DNA of 64,000 bases from Fibrobacter sp. (GCA_017412605.1 JAFPWY010000010.1:248001-312000), one strand, 5' to 3'. Positions 41,190 to 50,176 are shown, counted from the first letter of the stretch. A program made the numbers and translations. Notes: generated by a model from the sequence alone, not told the origin.

Positions 41190-41849
41190 ATGACAGAATT
41201 TGACATGAGTGGCGTGCCGGGGGAAGATCTTTCTGTCGTCCCGGGCGAAGAACGCCTGAAAAATTTTTTCGAGCTGATGCAACAGCGCAAGAATGAACCC
41301 TGGACTTCAAGGTTGTTCGACATCCTTGATTCCTTCGAGGACTTCCTGACCATGCGTCCGGAGCCGCCCAGAGAGTGGGTGGAAACGTTCGAGAAAAGTG
41401 GCAAGCAGTTCGACTACTACCAGATTGTCTTGCCCGACGATTTCCAGGACCCTTACGAGGACGATCTGGGAAACATTCGCCGTCTGCGCAATGAGTTCGA
41501 ACGGACCCCGAGTACCATGGCCCTCGAACACGAACTGATTAGCAGAAATTACTTTATCTATGAAAACGGCCATGCCGAACCCATCGCCGCACCCTGCCCG
41601 ATGCTCATGCTCGAAAGCCAGGATCGGGACGACGACCAGGAGGTCCAGGAGGGGGACATCACGTGGGACTGCTGCATCTCCATCTTCCCGGATGGGAGCT
41701 ATATAGCCTATAATTTGGCCAATGACCAGGAGGAAGAGCTCGGTGAGGACTTCAAAACGGTCTTTGACAAGTATATTAAGACCCTTTCGAGGCTACAATT
41801 GGTGATTCCTGTGGAAGGACGTGATTACGGAATCCTAAAAAGTGTATAG
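41190..41849 (+). CDS. Acidic cytoplasmic protein of unknown function
   Basis: 219 residues, no signal peptide or membrane segment. It is rich in Asp and Glu, with a helical N-terminus (EERLKNFFELMQQRKN) and a beta-rich C-terminus (WDCCISIFPDGSYIAYNL). I recognise no domain. It is followed 38 bases later by a secreted protein gene with its own GGAAGGATAAC ribosome binding site. Codon use is like its neighbours and argues that it is real. Confidence 0.65.
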   Translation: MTEFDMSGVPGEDLSVVPGEERLKNFFELMQQRKNEPWTSRLFDILDSFEDFLTMRPEPPREWVETFEKSGKQFDYYQIVLPDDFQDPYEDDLGNIRRLRNEFERTPSTMALEHELISRNYFIYENGHAEPIAAPCPMLMLESQDRDDDQEVQEGDITWDCCISIFPDGSYIAYNLANDQEEELGEDFKTVFDKYIKTLSRLQLVIPVEGRDYGILKSV

Positions 41850-41887
41850 ATTTATATACAGGGAGGTTAATAGAGAGGAAGGATAAC

Positions 41888-43150
41888 ATGGTTCGGTCCG
41901 TACACATATTGTCTATCGCAATGCTTGTGTTTGCGAACTGGGTTTGGGCGTTCGTCCAGGCTCCTGTCCCGCCGTCTACCCAACAGAACTATTTCCTGGA
42001 TGAGGACGAGGATGGCCGGATGGACCATCTTCAGATTCGATTCCTCGGAACCATCTCCCAAGAATATATTGACGAAAAGATGGACAGCCTTGTCGTGAAC
42101 TGGATTGATTCTACGACCCGTCCGACCCGAGTAGTTGTTCCGAAGGAAGATTTTATTCTAGATACGGTAAGCAACCGTAAAATCACTATTGACCTGTCTG
42201 ATAGGCAAAGTTCATTCTACCAGTTGACAGCCTTTTCTGCTCCGAACATTTTTGCGTACAGCTATGGCGCCTCCGAACTGTATCTTTCCGATGGTAATGT
42301 GTATCGTCTTAACATGAAAGACGGTATGGCGCCGACCATAATGTCTTGCCAGCTGAAGTCCCGTCGCGCCGGTGGTACTGATACGCTGAAGGTTCTCTTC
42401 TCTGAAAAAGTGAAGCCGTCTCAGAGCTGCGACGTGTACATGGAGTTCTGGTCGTCCAAGGATTCCATTATTCGGGAACTTGTTCCTAACTCGATTGAGT
42501 GGGGCGTGTTCAACAACGATGCCGCTCTCCTTTTCGATGGGAATGCAGGCTCCGAGCGCTTGTCTGTCAGGGACTCCGTGCGCTTGATGTATTCATGCAT
42601 GAAGGATTCCAGCGGCAATGCTGTAACGAAGCAAACGAAATTCCATCCTGTAGAAGGCTTCTTCCCGTTCGAGCTGTTAAGGCAGAACATTGTGAAAGTT
42701 TCAGAGTCGGAAAATCTCGATGAACCGATATTCGACCTGTCTTTCGAGAGCCTGGAAACCAAGGTGCCGAACGATACAGCGTGGGGCTTTGCCGTAGATG
42801 TCCTTGGCTCTGACTTTGAATCTTCTGTCCGCGAGTTCTTGAAAATGCGGTCTCAGGAAGAATTCGATCCGTCTAAGGTGGTTGTCTACTTCAACTTGAG
42901 AATTTATACCAATCTTGGCTCGTTTGTCGCCAACACCAAGTACAAGATAAAAGGTAACGACAAGCGTTTTGAAAAATCTGCGAAGAGATTGTTCCTTCGC
43001 TGGAACCTGATGGATGCTCATCATCGTCGTGTCGGCAGCGGTGCCTATCTGGCTAATGTCGCTGTGCGGATAAAGTACGATGGCAAGACTGTCTACTACA
43101 GTGATGATGAGGGCATCTCTACGCAGGTGTTCGGAGTCCTCCGTCGCTGA
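41888..43150 (+). CDS. Secreted protein with FlgD/T9SS-like C-terminal fold, unknown function
   Basis: 420 residues. Signal peptide to about residue 21 (ending NWVWA). An Asp-rich LDEDEDGRMDHLQIRF segment, similar to calcium-binding or thrombospondin-type loops, follows at about residue 37. The centre is beta-rich. The C-terminal segment FLRWNLMDAHHRRVGSGAYL resembles the WDG-DA-GR-V-SG-Y motif of FlgD Ig-like domains, common in T9SS-type exported proteins. GGAAGGA lies 5 bases before the ATG. Its TGA overlaps the next ATG (TGATG), coupling it to the HAD gene. Confidence 0.68.
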   Translation: MVRSVHILSIAMLVFANWVWAFVQAPVPPSTQQNYFLDEDEDGRMDHLQIRFLGTISQEYIDEKMDSLVVNWIDSTTRPTRVVVPKEDFILDTVSNRKITIDLSDRQSSFYQLTAFSAPNIFAYSYGASELYLSDGNVYRLNMKDGMAPTIMSCQLKSRRAGGTDTLKVLFSEKVKPSQSCDVYMEFWSSKDSIIRELVPNSIEWGVFNNDAALLFDGNAGSERLSVRDSVRLMYSCMKDSSGNAVTKQTKFHPVEGFFPFELLRQNIVKVSESENLDEPIFDLSFESLETKVPNDTAWGFAVDVLGSDFESSVREFLKMRSQEEFDPSKVVVYFNLRIYTNLGSFVANTKYKIKGNDKRFEKSAKRLFLRWNLMDAHHRRVGSGAYLANVAVRIKYDGKTVYYSDDEGISTQVFGVLRR

Positions 43151-44064
43151 TGGACCGGCTCGAATTACAAATTTACCTTCGATATCAGAAGCTGATTGGC
43201 GAGGCCACCGGGTTGGACCTCGGATGGAGGTCTGACCAAATTAATTCGCATCTTCCACAAGTTGTTACTTTGTCTGAAATTTTGGACGTGTACGATGTTT
43301 TCTGCTTTGACGGCTATGGAACTTTGTACAATCGCGGCCAGTTTGTCTATCCAGGTGCATTGGAATGGTATGCAGCGCTCCGTAAGGCGGGCAAGGAACT
43401 TAGGCTTGTGACGAATGCTGCTTCGGACGTGGATGCGGCGCTGGCGCAGGGCGCTGCGGACCGCGGCTTTGACTTTACCGCAGCGGAGACGATATCGTCG
43501 GGCAGCCTCCTTGCCGCAGCCGCCTCGAAGATCCGTGCGTCTGGAATGTACAACTTGCGCGAGGTGTTCTACATTGGTCGCGAGACTGGGAAGAACGTGC
43601 TCGCCGCCTGCGGCATGGCTGCCGTGGAAAACCCCGCAGAGCCGGTCGTCGCCGTCTCTTCGTCGACTGCGACTCCCGAGATGTTTGAATGCGCGGCTCG
43701 AATCCTTTCTCGCGGAGACGGGCTCCTCTTGGTTCTCAATTCCGACGCCTGGGCCCCGAATATCGATGGCTCGCGCTCTCCGGTTTCCGGCGCGCTGGCC
43801 GAGCGGTTAAGGTTGTGCTCGGGGGCCGAGGCTCTGTATCTGGGCAAGCCGTTCCCGGCGATTTGGGAGCGTGTTCGCGAAACGCTTGCGCCTGAGGCTC
43901 GCGTGCTGATGATCGGAGATACCATTGGTACGGACGTGTACGGCGCCCGGGTCGCCGGCTTTGACAGTGCGCTTGTCGTTGGCAGGAATGTTCCCGAAGC
44001 GGATTTGGCCGCCGACGAGGCCGCCCTCAACATTCGTCCTAATTTTTATTTGGTGCCGGGGTAG
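43150..44064 (+). CDS. HAD-family hydrolase (NagD/HAD-IIA-like) with a D-x-Y-G-T motif
   Basis: 304 residues. After about 45 residues of helical lead comes motif I as CFDGYGTLYN, a TNAASDVDAAL motif II, a Lys in LGKPFPAIWE (motif III) and MIGDTIGTDVYGARVAGFDSALV (motif IV); this order and spacing fit the NagD/HAD-IIA type. In motif I the usual second Asp (DxD) is replaced by Tyr, as in haloacid dehalogenases, so phosphatase activity is questionable. Its start overlaps the previous stop. Its 3' end overlaps a convergent gene by 26 bases. Confidence 0.85.
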   Translation: MDRLELQIYLRYQKLIGEATGLDLGWRSDQINSHLPQVVTLSEILDVYDVFCFDGYGTLYNRGQFVYPGALEWYAALRKAGKELRLVTNAASDVDAALAQGAADRGFDFTAAETISSGSLLAAAASKIRASGMYNLREVFYIGRETGKNVLAACGMAAVENPAEPVVAVSSSTATPEMFECAARILSRGDGLLLVLNSDAWAPNIDGSRSPVSGALAERLRLCSGAEALYLGKPFPAIWERVRETLAPEARVLMIGDTIGTDVYGARVAGFDSALVVGRNVPEADLAADEAALNIRPNFYLVPG

Positions 44065-44566
44065 AGTCTGCCGGTGCCGCATTGGCGGGCTTGTCGGCGA
44101 CGATGACGTACAACGTGTCGTGTACGACAACCGTGTCTTTCACAAAGACCGTGTCGCGCTTGTAGACGGTGTCCTGGGCGCATCCCGCTACCGGTTTCGC
44201 CACAGACTCCTTTGCCTGTATGCTCGATGACGATGAACGTACTGCCTGTGCAGAACTCTTCGGGTTCTTTTCTTCTTCCTTGATTTTCTGAACAAGTCTT
44301 TCACGTTCGGCGCGCAGATTCTCGAGTTCCTTTTTCAGGCGCGATTTGTTGCCGGGCCTGCGTTCCCTGGAATACTGGCCTTCGGTCTTGCTGATCTTGG
44401 AATCCAGTTCCTTGAGTTGATCGTACAGCGGCCCTTCTCCCTCCAGCGTGGGGGATGGGTTAAAGAAGTTGACGAACTTCTGCCACATGGATTTTTCTTC
44501 GGCCGAAGAATTGATTGCAGTGGCCAGGACAATCAGCGGGATGGATAAAGCGAGAATCCGTTTCAT
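44039..44566 (-). CDS. Secreted coiled-coil protein with DTV repeats
   Basis: 175 residues. Signal peptide MKRILALSIPLIVLATAINSS. Residues about 45-97 form a charged coiled coil (LKELDSKISKTEGQYSRERR then ELENLRAERERLVQKI). A short Ser run follows, then a DTVYKRDTVFVKDTVVVHDT repeat of the kind seen in periplasmic or outer membrane proteins of Bacteroidota-like bacteria. The C-terminus is Ala/Pro-rich. A role linking to the cell envelope is possible but unproven. It is convergent with and overlaps the HAD gene by 26 bases. Confidence 0.68.
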   Translation of the reverse strand: MKRILALSIPLIVLATAINSSAEEKSMWQKFVNFFNPSPTLEGEGPLYDQLKELDSKISKTEGQYSRERRPGNKSRLKKELENLRAERERLVQKIKEEEKNPKSSAQAVRSSSSSIQAKESVAKPVAGCAQDTVYKRDTVFVKDTVVVHDTLYVIVADKPANAAPADSTPAPNKN

Positions 44567-44589
44567 GGGTCAAATGATAGAAAAATCCC

Positions 44590-44618
44590 TTTACAATACA
44601 CTACGGTTTTATTACATT
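44590..44618 (+). promoter_or_regulatory. Promoter of tRNA-Gly
   Basis: TTTACA (44590-44595), 17-base spacer, TACATT (44613-44618); the tRNA begins 11 bases after the -10 box. The -10 form matches that of module A. Confidence 0.7.
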
Positions 44619-44628
44619 TGGAATGCTC

Positions 44629-44701
44629 GCGGGAGTAGCTCAGTTGGTAGAGCGCGACCTTCCCAAGGTCGATGTCGAGGGTTCGAAACCCTTTTCCCGC
44701 T
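44629..44701 (+). tRNA. tRNA-Gly (anticodon CCC)
   Basis: 73 bases. Acceptor GCGGGAG pairs with TTCCCGC (one G-U), D-arm AGCTCAGTTGGTAGAGC, anticodon stem CGACC/GGTCG with loop TTCCCAA, hence anticodon CCC for GGG codons. T-arm has GAGGGTTCGAAACCCTT. The discriminator base is T and CCA is not encoded. A terminator follows. Confidence 0.95.
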
Positions 44702-44706
44702 CGAAA

Positions 44707-44734
44707 AAAAACACCCTTGACGGGTGTTTTTTTT
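44707..44734 (+). terminator. Terminator of tRNA-Gly, possibly bidirectional
   Basis: AAAACACCC, TTGAC, GGGTGTTTT and further Ts. A-tract and T-tract on both sides allow it to serve nudC on the minus strand as well. Confidence 0.85.
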
Positions 44735-44752
44735 ATGCTCTTTTTTGCTGCG

Positions 44753-45616
44753 CTAGGGAGTGTATCCGCAGCGGAAATTTTCAATGAGGCAGCAACTGAT
44801 GCTCACGTCGGTTTCGTACTCGGGAATGTCTTCGCGATTCACCCACAGGGCTTCGGAAAGTTCGGAAGCCTGCATGCGAATGGTGTCGTCCCCGTCGAGT
44901 TCGGCTGTGAATCCCGCAATCAGGGAATCGCTGAACGGCCACGGTTGCGAACTGAAGTAACGAACATTCTTCACGCGAAGGCCTGCTTCTTCCATAACTT
45001 CGCGATGCACTGCCTGTTCAAGGCTTTCGCCGACTTCCACAAAACCCGAAATCAAAAAGAGACGCGGGTTCGGGTTGTCGATATTGTGCGCCATCAAAAG
45101 CTTGTCGCCATTGCGGACAGCGACAATCACGACCGGCGAAATGCGCGGATAAACAACGTTCCCGCATTTGGGACAAATGATGGAACGTTCCTTGTCGCCA
45201 CGGATGGTCACGTTCCCGCAACGGCCGCAGAACTTGTTCAGCGATTCCCAGTGCGCAATGTGCGTCGCTGTTGCTCCACCCAAGCGCTCCACGGGGTTCA
45301 TGGTACGGAAGGTGCGGTTGCCCATGTATTCGTAGCCAGCGGGAATGCTTGACGCTGTATCGGCCGACTTCGCGGTAATGCTGTCATCAAGAAAAAAAGC
45401 TGTGTCGTCGATGCTGAAAAGGTAATGGCCTTCGAAATCGGCGAGAGATTTTTTTTCGAGCGCAAGGAGTTCACCAACATGAGGAATCGCGTAACCGCCA
45501 TCCACTTTTTTGAGGAGTGTCTTCGCTCCGTCGTAACGGATAATGAAGTCAGTGGGCTTCGGATCGGCGATTTTGAATTCGTTGTTGAATACGTGCGGCG
45601 CTATTTCATGAATCAT
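44753..45616 (-). CDS. nudC: NADH pyrophosphatase / NAD-cap hydrolase NudC
   Basis: 287 residues from the ATG at 45616; a GTG seven codons upstream is also in frame. AAGG lies 8 bases before the ATG. The N-terminal domain is followed by a four-Cys zinc ribbon (CGRCG...CPKCG), then the Nudix box GFVEVGESLEQAVHREVMEE and the SQPWPFSDSLIAGF motif that defines NudC. The enzyme hydrolyses NADH and removes NAD caps from RNA. It is 28 bases downstream of speA on the same strand, perhaps co-transcribed. Confidence 0.93.
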   Translation of the reverse strand: MIHEIAPHVFNNEFKIADPKPTDFIIRYDGAKTLLKKVDGGYAIPHVGELLALEKKSLADFEGHYLFSIDDTAFFLDDSITAKSADTASSIPAGYEYMGNRTFRTMNPVERLGGATATHIAHWESLNKFCGRCGNVTIRGDKERSIICPKCGNVVYPRISPVVIVAVRNGDKLLMAHNIDNPNPRLFLISGFVEVGESLEQAVHREVMEEAGLRVKNVRYFSSQPWPFSDSLIAGFTAELDGDDTIRMQASELSEALWVNREDIPEYETDVSISCCLIENFRCGYTP

Positions 45617-45644
45617 AGAATTTGCCTTAACCACCAACTACGAA

Positions 45645-47543
45645 TCATTCCAGATACGTGTATCCGTACAGACCGCTGCGGTAGATGTTCAGGAATTCCT
45701 TGCCTTCTTGCAGGCTGATTTTCCCTTCCTTCACGGAGCGGGTCACCCAGTTTTCCATGTTGCGTACCAGGGCCTTGTCGCTGAAGCTCACGTAGTCGAG
45801 CACGTCTTCCACGGATTCGCCGTCGATGACCTTTTCGATTTCGTAACCACCCTGTTCGTCACAGACAATATGGACGGCATTCGTGTCACCGAAGAGGTTG
45901 TGCAGGTCGCCGAGAATTTCCTGGTAGGCACCCACGAGATAAACTGCGATGTAGTAAGGCTCGTTCTTTTTCAGCTTATGCAGCGGGAGTGTGTGGCTCA
46001 CGTCGCCACCACGGATGAACAGGGCAATCTTTCCGTCGGAGTCGCAAGTGACATCCTGGATGGTGGTTTCTACCGTGGGTTCTTCGTCTAGCCGCTGGAT
46101 AGGCATGACCGGGAAAATCTGGTCGATGGCCCAGCTGTCGGGCAGACTCTGGAAAAGGCTGAAGTTTCCGAAATACTTTTCGGCCAAGAGGCGGGGGAGT
46201 TCCGCCAGTTCGTAAGGCGGGTGACGCAGTTCGCTTGCAATCTGGTTTACTTCGCGGGCGATGCTCCAGAAAAGGCGTTCGCTCATGGCGCGGGTGGGCA
46301 AATCGTAGTCGCCCACTTTGAATCCGCTCAGAACGTCGTCGTTCAGCTGCATGGCATCGTGCCAGCTTTCCAGCAGGTTCTTGGGGGAAAGCCCCTTGTA
46401 GATCCCGTAAAGGTCTTTCAGTGCATCGGGTGCATCGTCGCCGATTTCGTGTTCCTCGTCGTCGAAGAAGGCCTGACTTGCAGTTTCCAGAATGTTGAAC
46501 ACTAGGATGGAATGGTGCGCCGAAAGCGCACGGCCCGATTCCGCGATGATGTTCGGGTGCGAAAGCTTTGCCTCTTCGCAGGCTTCGTAGATGGCGTACA
46601 CCACGTCGTTCGCGTATTCCTGGATGGAATAGTTCACGGAACTTGCGTTGGTGCTGCGGGTGCCGTCGTAATCAACGCCCAAGCCGCCGCCCACGTCCAC
46701 GAATTCCAAGTTCATTCCCATCTTGCGAATTTGGATGTAGAACTGCGAAATTTCGCGGAGTCCGTTCTTGATATTGCGGATATGCGTAATCTGGCTACCC
46801 AGGTGGAAATGGATGAGCTTCATGCAGTCTTCCATTTTCTCTTCCTTGATGTAGTCCAGCGCTTCCAAAAGTTCAGAACTGTTCAGGCCGAACTTGCTGT
46901 GGTATCCGCCGGATTCTTCCCACTTGCCGCTGCCGGAGCTTGCAAGCTTGATGCGGATGCCGATGTTCGGGCGCACGCCGATGCGGCGGGAAAGTTTCAC
47001 CACCAGGTGGAGCTCGTTCATCTTCTCGACGACGATGAAAATCTTCTTGCCCATCTTCTGTGCAAGGAGTGCGAGTTCGATGAAGTCTTCGTCCTTGTAG
47101 CCGTTACAGATAATCAGTGCATCGGGGTTGTCCATGTTGGCGAGGACGGCGTGCAGTTCCGGCTTGGAACCGGCCTCGAGTCCGATGTTGAATTTCTTGC
47201 CGTGGCGCACGACTTCTTCCAAGACGGCGCGCTGCTGGTTCACCTTGATGGGGAAGATGCTGTAGTAGCTCCCCTTGAAACCGTATTCCTTGCGGGCCTT
47301 GTTGAAGCACTCGTTGATTTTTTCGATGCGGCTGTCCAGGATATCCGGGAAACGCAACAGCATCGGGGTAGAGACGTCGCGGAGCGCGAGTTCCTGCACC
47401 AGATCGTAGAGGTCAATGTCCGGGCCACCGTCCTTGAGCGGGTGTACCGTCGCATGGCCCTTCTCGTTGATGTCGAAGTAGTTTACACCCCAGCCCTTGA
47501 CGTTGTACAAGTCGCGGGAATCGTCAATGCGCCATTTTTTCAT
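45645..47543 (-). CDS. speA: Biosynthetic arginine decarboxylase
   Basis: 632 residues, the length of SpeA. The PLP lysine is Lys100 in YYSIFPIKVNQQ. Other landmarks are GLEAGSKPELHAVL, IHFHLGSQ, VDVGGGLGVDYDGT and ESGRALSAHHS, with the late VCDEQGGYE near the active site. It converts arginine to agmatine, the first step of polyamine synthesis from arginine. No Shine-Dalgarno sequence is present: the leader before the ATG is a tandem heptamer repeat. The gene upstream on the same strand encodes a carboxynorspermidine-dehydrogenase-like enzyme, supporting a spermidine pathway through carboxyspermidine. Confidence 0.95.
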   Translation of the reverse strand: MKKWRIDDSRDLYNVKGWGVNYFDINEKGHATVHPLKDGGPDIDLYDLVQELALRDVSTPMLLRFPDILDSRIEKINECFNKARKEYGFKGSYYSIFPIKVNQQRAVLEEVVRHGKKFNIGLEAGSKPELHAVLANMDNPDALIICNGYKDEDFIELALLAQKMGKKIFIVVEKMNELHLVVKLSRRIGVRPNIGIRIKLASSGSGKWEESGGYHSKFGLNSSELLEALDYIKEEKMEDCMKLIHFHLGSQITHIRNIKNGLREISQFYIQIRKMGMNLEFVDVGGGLGVDYDGTRSTNASSVNYSIQEYANDVVYAIYEACEEAKLSHPNIIAESGRALSAHHSILVFNILETASQAFFDDEEHEIGDDAPDALKDLYGIYKGLSPKNLLESWHDAMQLNDDVLSGFKVGDYDLPTRAMSERLFWSIAREVNQIASELRHPPYELAELPRLLAEKYFGNFSLFQSLPDSWAIDQIFPVMPIQRLDEEPTVETTIQDVTCDSDGKIALFIRGGDVSHTLPLHKLKKNEPYYIAVYLVGAYQEILGDLHNLFGDTNAVHIVCDEQGGYEIEKVIDGESVEDVLDYVSFSDKALVRNMENWVTRSVKEGKISLQEGKEFLNIYRSGLYGYTYLE

Positions 47544-47690
47544 GTTAGAGTCTAGAGGTTAGAGGTTAGGATTTAGGGATTAGGATCTAGGGGTTAGAAT
47601 CTAGGATCTAGGGATTGGAGAAAAATCAGACGCACGAAGTGCGTGATTCTTATTCACTAGCCTCTAGATTCTAGTCTCTAGCCCCTTTTA
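47544..47690. repeat. Inverted arrays of YTAGRNN heptamers around a hairpin
   Basis: Left block (47544-47618): GTTAGAGTCTAGAGGTTAG and further units such as TTAGGAT, CTAGGGG, TTAGAAT. Right block (47655-47690): CTAGCCTCTAGATTCTAG and CTCTAGCCCC, complementary in sense to the left block. Between them lies the terminator hairpin. Together they could form a long cruciform. Confidence 0.75.
47621..47653 (-). terminator. Hairpin between the two heptamer blocks
   Basis: On the minus strand: AATCACGCAC, TTC, GTGCGTCTGATT followed by TTTTC. It lies 40 bases after the stop of the carboxynorspermidine dehydrogenase-like gene and in the leader of speA. Confidence 0.65.
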
Positions 47691-47692
47691 CT

Positions 47693-48967
47693 CTAGTCAA
47701 CGAGAACAGGGTTAAAGTTTTCCTTCCACGGGAGGCCGTACTTGGTGAGGGCTTCCATGAACGGATCCGGATCGAACTCTTCGACGGTGTGCACACCCGG
47801 CTTGTTCCACTTGCCGGTGAGCACCATCATGGCACCGCACATGGCCGGAACGCCCGTGGTGTAGGCGATAGCCTGGCTGCCGAGTTCCTTGTAGCATTCC
47901 TGGTGGTCGCAAACGTTGTACAGGTAGTAGGTCTTCGGCTTGCCGTCCTTGGTACCCTTGAAGATACAACCGATGTTCGTCTTGCCCACGGTGCGGGGGC
48001 CAAGGCTTGCCGGGTCCGGAAGGAGAGCCTTCAAGAACTGGATAGGCACGATTTCCTGGCCCTGGAACTTGATGGGCTGCGTGCTGAGCATGCCCACGTC
48101 TTCGAGGCAGCGCATGTGGTCGAGGTAGCTCTGGCCGAATGTCATGAAGAAGCGGATGCGCTTGACGCCCGGGATGTTCTGGGCCAGCGATTCGATTTCT
48201 TCGTGGTGCAGCAGGTACATGTCCTTCTTGCCCACTTCGTCAAACACGTATTCGCGCTTGATGCTCATGGCCGGGATTTCAACCCAGTGACCCTTGCCGT
48301 TTTCGTCGGTGTCCCAGTAGCTGCCCGGAGCGGAAACTTCGCGCAGGTTGATTTCGGGGTTGAAGTTCGTTGCGAACTTGTAGCCGTGATCGCCACCGTT
48401 GCAGTCGAGAATGTCGATTTCTTCGATGGTATCGAACTGGTGCTTGAGGGCGTAGGCGCAGTAGGCCTGGGAAACACCCGGATCAAAGCCGGAACCGAGC
48501 AACGCCGTGAGGCCGGCCTTTTCAAACTTTTCCTTGTAAGCCCACTGCCAGCTGTAGTCGAAGTAGGCGCTGAAGCCCTGTTCCTTGCAGCGCTTGTCGT
48601 AGACCTTGCGCCATTCCGGATCGTCGATGTTTTCGGGCTCGTAGTTCGCCGTGTCCATGTAGTTCACACCGCATTCGAGGCAGGCGTCCATGATAGCGAG
48701 GTCCTGGTACGGGAGCGCGATGTTCATCACCAGGTCGGGCTTGTATTCCTTGATGAGCTTTACAACGTTTTCTGCCTTGTCGGCGTCCACGGCGGCAGTC
48801 GTGATGACCGTCTTCGTGTTCGGGCGGAGTTCCTGTGCCAGCTTTTCGCAGTTTTCGCGATGACGGCTCGCAATGCAGATTTCGCTGAAGACTTCGCTGC
48901 AGGTGCAGCACTTCTTGATAGCAACTGTGGCGACGGCGCCACAACCGATAATCAAAGCTCTTGCCAT
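47693..48967 (-). CDS. Carboxynorspermidine dehydrogenase-like (saccharopine dehydrogenase family)
   Basis: 424 residues from the ATG at 48965-48967 (MARALIIGCGAVATVAIKKC), with GAGGA about 11 bases upstream; the frame is open 25 codons further. The Rossmann motif is IIGCGAVAT, followed by FSEICIASRHRENCEKLAQE. Central landmarks are NYMDTANYEPEN and LLGSGFDPGVSQAYCAY. This matches carboxynorspermidine/carboxyspermidine dehydrogenase more than saccharopine dehydrogenase, and the neighbouring speA agrees. It would join aspartate semialdehyde with a diamine using NADPH. The decarboxylase of the last step is not in the window. Confidence 0.85.
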   Translation of the reverse strand: MARALIIGCGAVATVAIKKCCTCSEVFSEICIASRHRENCEKLAQELRPNTKTVITTAAVDADKAENVVKLIKEYKPDLVMNIALPYQDLAIMDACLECGVNYMDTANYEPENIDDPEWRKVYDKRCKEQGFSAYFDYSWQWAYKEKFEKAGLTALLGSGFDPGVSQAYCAYALKHQFDTIEEIDILDCNGGDHGYKFATNFNPEINLREVSAPGSYWDTDENGKGHWVEIPAMSIKREYVFDEVGKKDMYLLHHEEIESLAQNIPGVKRIRFFMTFGQSYLDHMRCLEDVGMLSTQPIKFQGQEIVPIQFLKALLPDPASLGPRTVGKTNIGCIFKGTKDGKPKTYYLYNVCDHQECYKELGSQAIAYTTGVPAMCGAMMVLTGKWNKPGVHTVEEFDPDPFMEALTKYGLPWKENFNPVLVD

Positions 48968-49127
48968 TTTTTGTTTGTTCCTCATTTGTTGAGAGTTAAT
49001 CCATCGGGATGGCGATCCCGGTAGAGTATGTTGATATGACAAATGTAGGAACTTTTGCGTAGGACGAGTGAAGCGGGACTGCTTGCAGGACCCTTTTTGA
49101 GTCTTGGAAAGGAGTTATATTTACGTC

Positions 49128-50147
49128 ATGGAATTTTTCACGAAAACAGATATTTCCGTCCCGGATTGGCGAATAGACTACACCGGGAAATTCGCCTTTA
49201 TCGGCTCCTGCTTTGCCGACAATATTTCGAGACTCTTTACGGAAAGAAAATTCCACGTGCTTTCAAATCCCTTCGGGACTATCTACAATCCGCTTTCGAT
49301 TGCAACCATGCTGAGGAACATCGCCGATGCAAAAAATTACGGGGAAGGGGATGTTTTCCAAGATGCTCGGGCTCCGTTATGGCATTGCTGGGGCGCGCAT
49401 GGCTCGCTCTCGGCGCCGACTCGCGAAGGCTGCATTGCGAACCTGAACGATGCTGCTGCCCGTGCAAGAACATTTCTGCAAAGCTCCGATGCTGTTTTTG
49501 TTACGCTGGGCACTGCGTTTGTCTATTTCTTGAAGCAGACAGGGGAGGTGGTCTCGAATTGCCACCGGCAGGATCCGGGACTGTTTACTCGGGAACTTGT
49601 TTCCGTGGAGCGCACGGTTGCTGCGCTGCGCGACATTGTCGATAACCTGCACAAAATAAGGGATGGGAAAATCCATGTCGTGTTCACGGTGTCTCCGCTC
49701 AGGCATGTGGGAGACGGGATACACAACAATACGCTTTCCAAGGCAACGTTGCAGCTGGCTGTGAACCAGGTCGTTGCAGAATTTGCGTCTGGAATTTCCG
49801 GCGATTCCTCCGGCGATGTCTCTGTCGAATACTTCCCGAGTTACGAAATCGTGATGGACGAGTTGCGCGATTACCGCTTTTATGATGCCGACATGGTGCA
49901 TCTGTCCGAAACGGCCGAGGAATACATTTTTGAACGCATGGCTGAAATCTATTGCGATGCGACGACGCGCGAGAACATCCGCAAGGTGGAAAAGTTCCTG
50001 AAAAGTGCCCGCCACCGTATAAGCGACGCTTCGACACCGGCGGCTGTTGAGTTTGCCAAGAAATGCCTTGCGCAGGCCGCAGAGCTCGAATCGCAGATTC
50101 CCGGGCTTGATTTAAGCGAAGAACGCGAACGGTTCATGGCTCTCTAA
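49128..50147 (+). CDS. GSCFA-domain protein
   Basis: 339 residues from the ATG at 49128. The family motif is visible as FAFIGSCFADNISRLF near residue 24, then LSNPFGTIYNPLSIA, VTLGTAFVYF, FTVSPLRHVGDG and DYRFYDADMVHLSETAEEYIF. GSCFA proteins are SGNH-hydrolase-like and probably esterases or acyl-modifying enzymes; substrate unknown. AAGGAG is present upstream, but a TATATT box at 49116-49121 lies exactly 6 bases before the ATG, so the transcript may be leaderless. It is monocistronic. Confidence 0.9.
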   Translation: MEFFTKTDISVPDWRIDYTGKFAFIGSCFADNISRLFTERKFHVLSNPFGTIYNPLSIATMLRNIADAKNYGEGDVFQDARAPLWHCWGAHGSLSAPTREGCIANLNDAAARARTFLQSSDAVFVTLGTAFVYFLKQTGEVVSNCHRQDPGLFTRELVSVERTVAALRDIVDNLHKIRDGKIHVVFTVSPLRHVGDGIHNNTLSKATLQLAVNQVVAEFASGISGDSSGDVSVEYFPSYEIVMDELRDYRFYDADMVHLSETAEEYIFERMAEIYCDATTRENIRKVEKFLKSARHRISDASTPAAVEFAKKCLAQAAELESQIPGLDLSEERERFMAL

Positions 50148-50154
50148 ACAAGAA

Positions 50155-50176
50155 ATGCCCGGCCGGAGCCGGACAT
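50155..50176 (+). terminator. Weak hairpin after the GSCFA gene
   Basis: ATGCCCGGC, CGGA, GCCGGACAT; stem of 9 bp with one mismatch, but no clear T tract. Confidence 0.4.
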
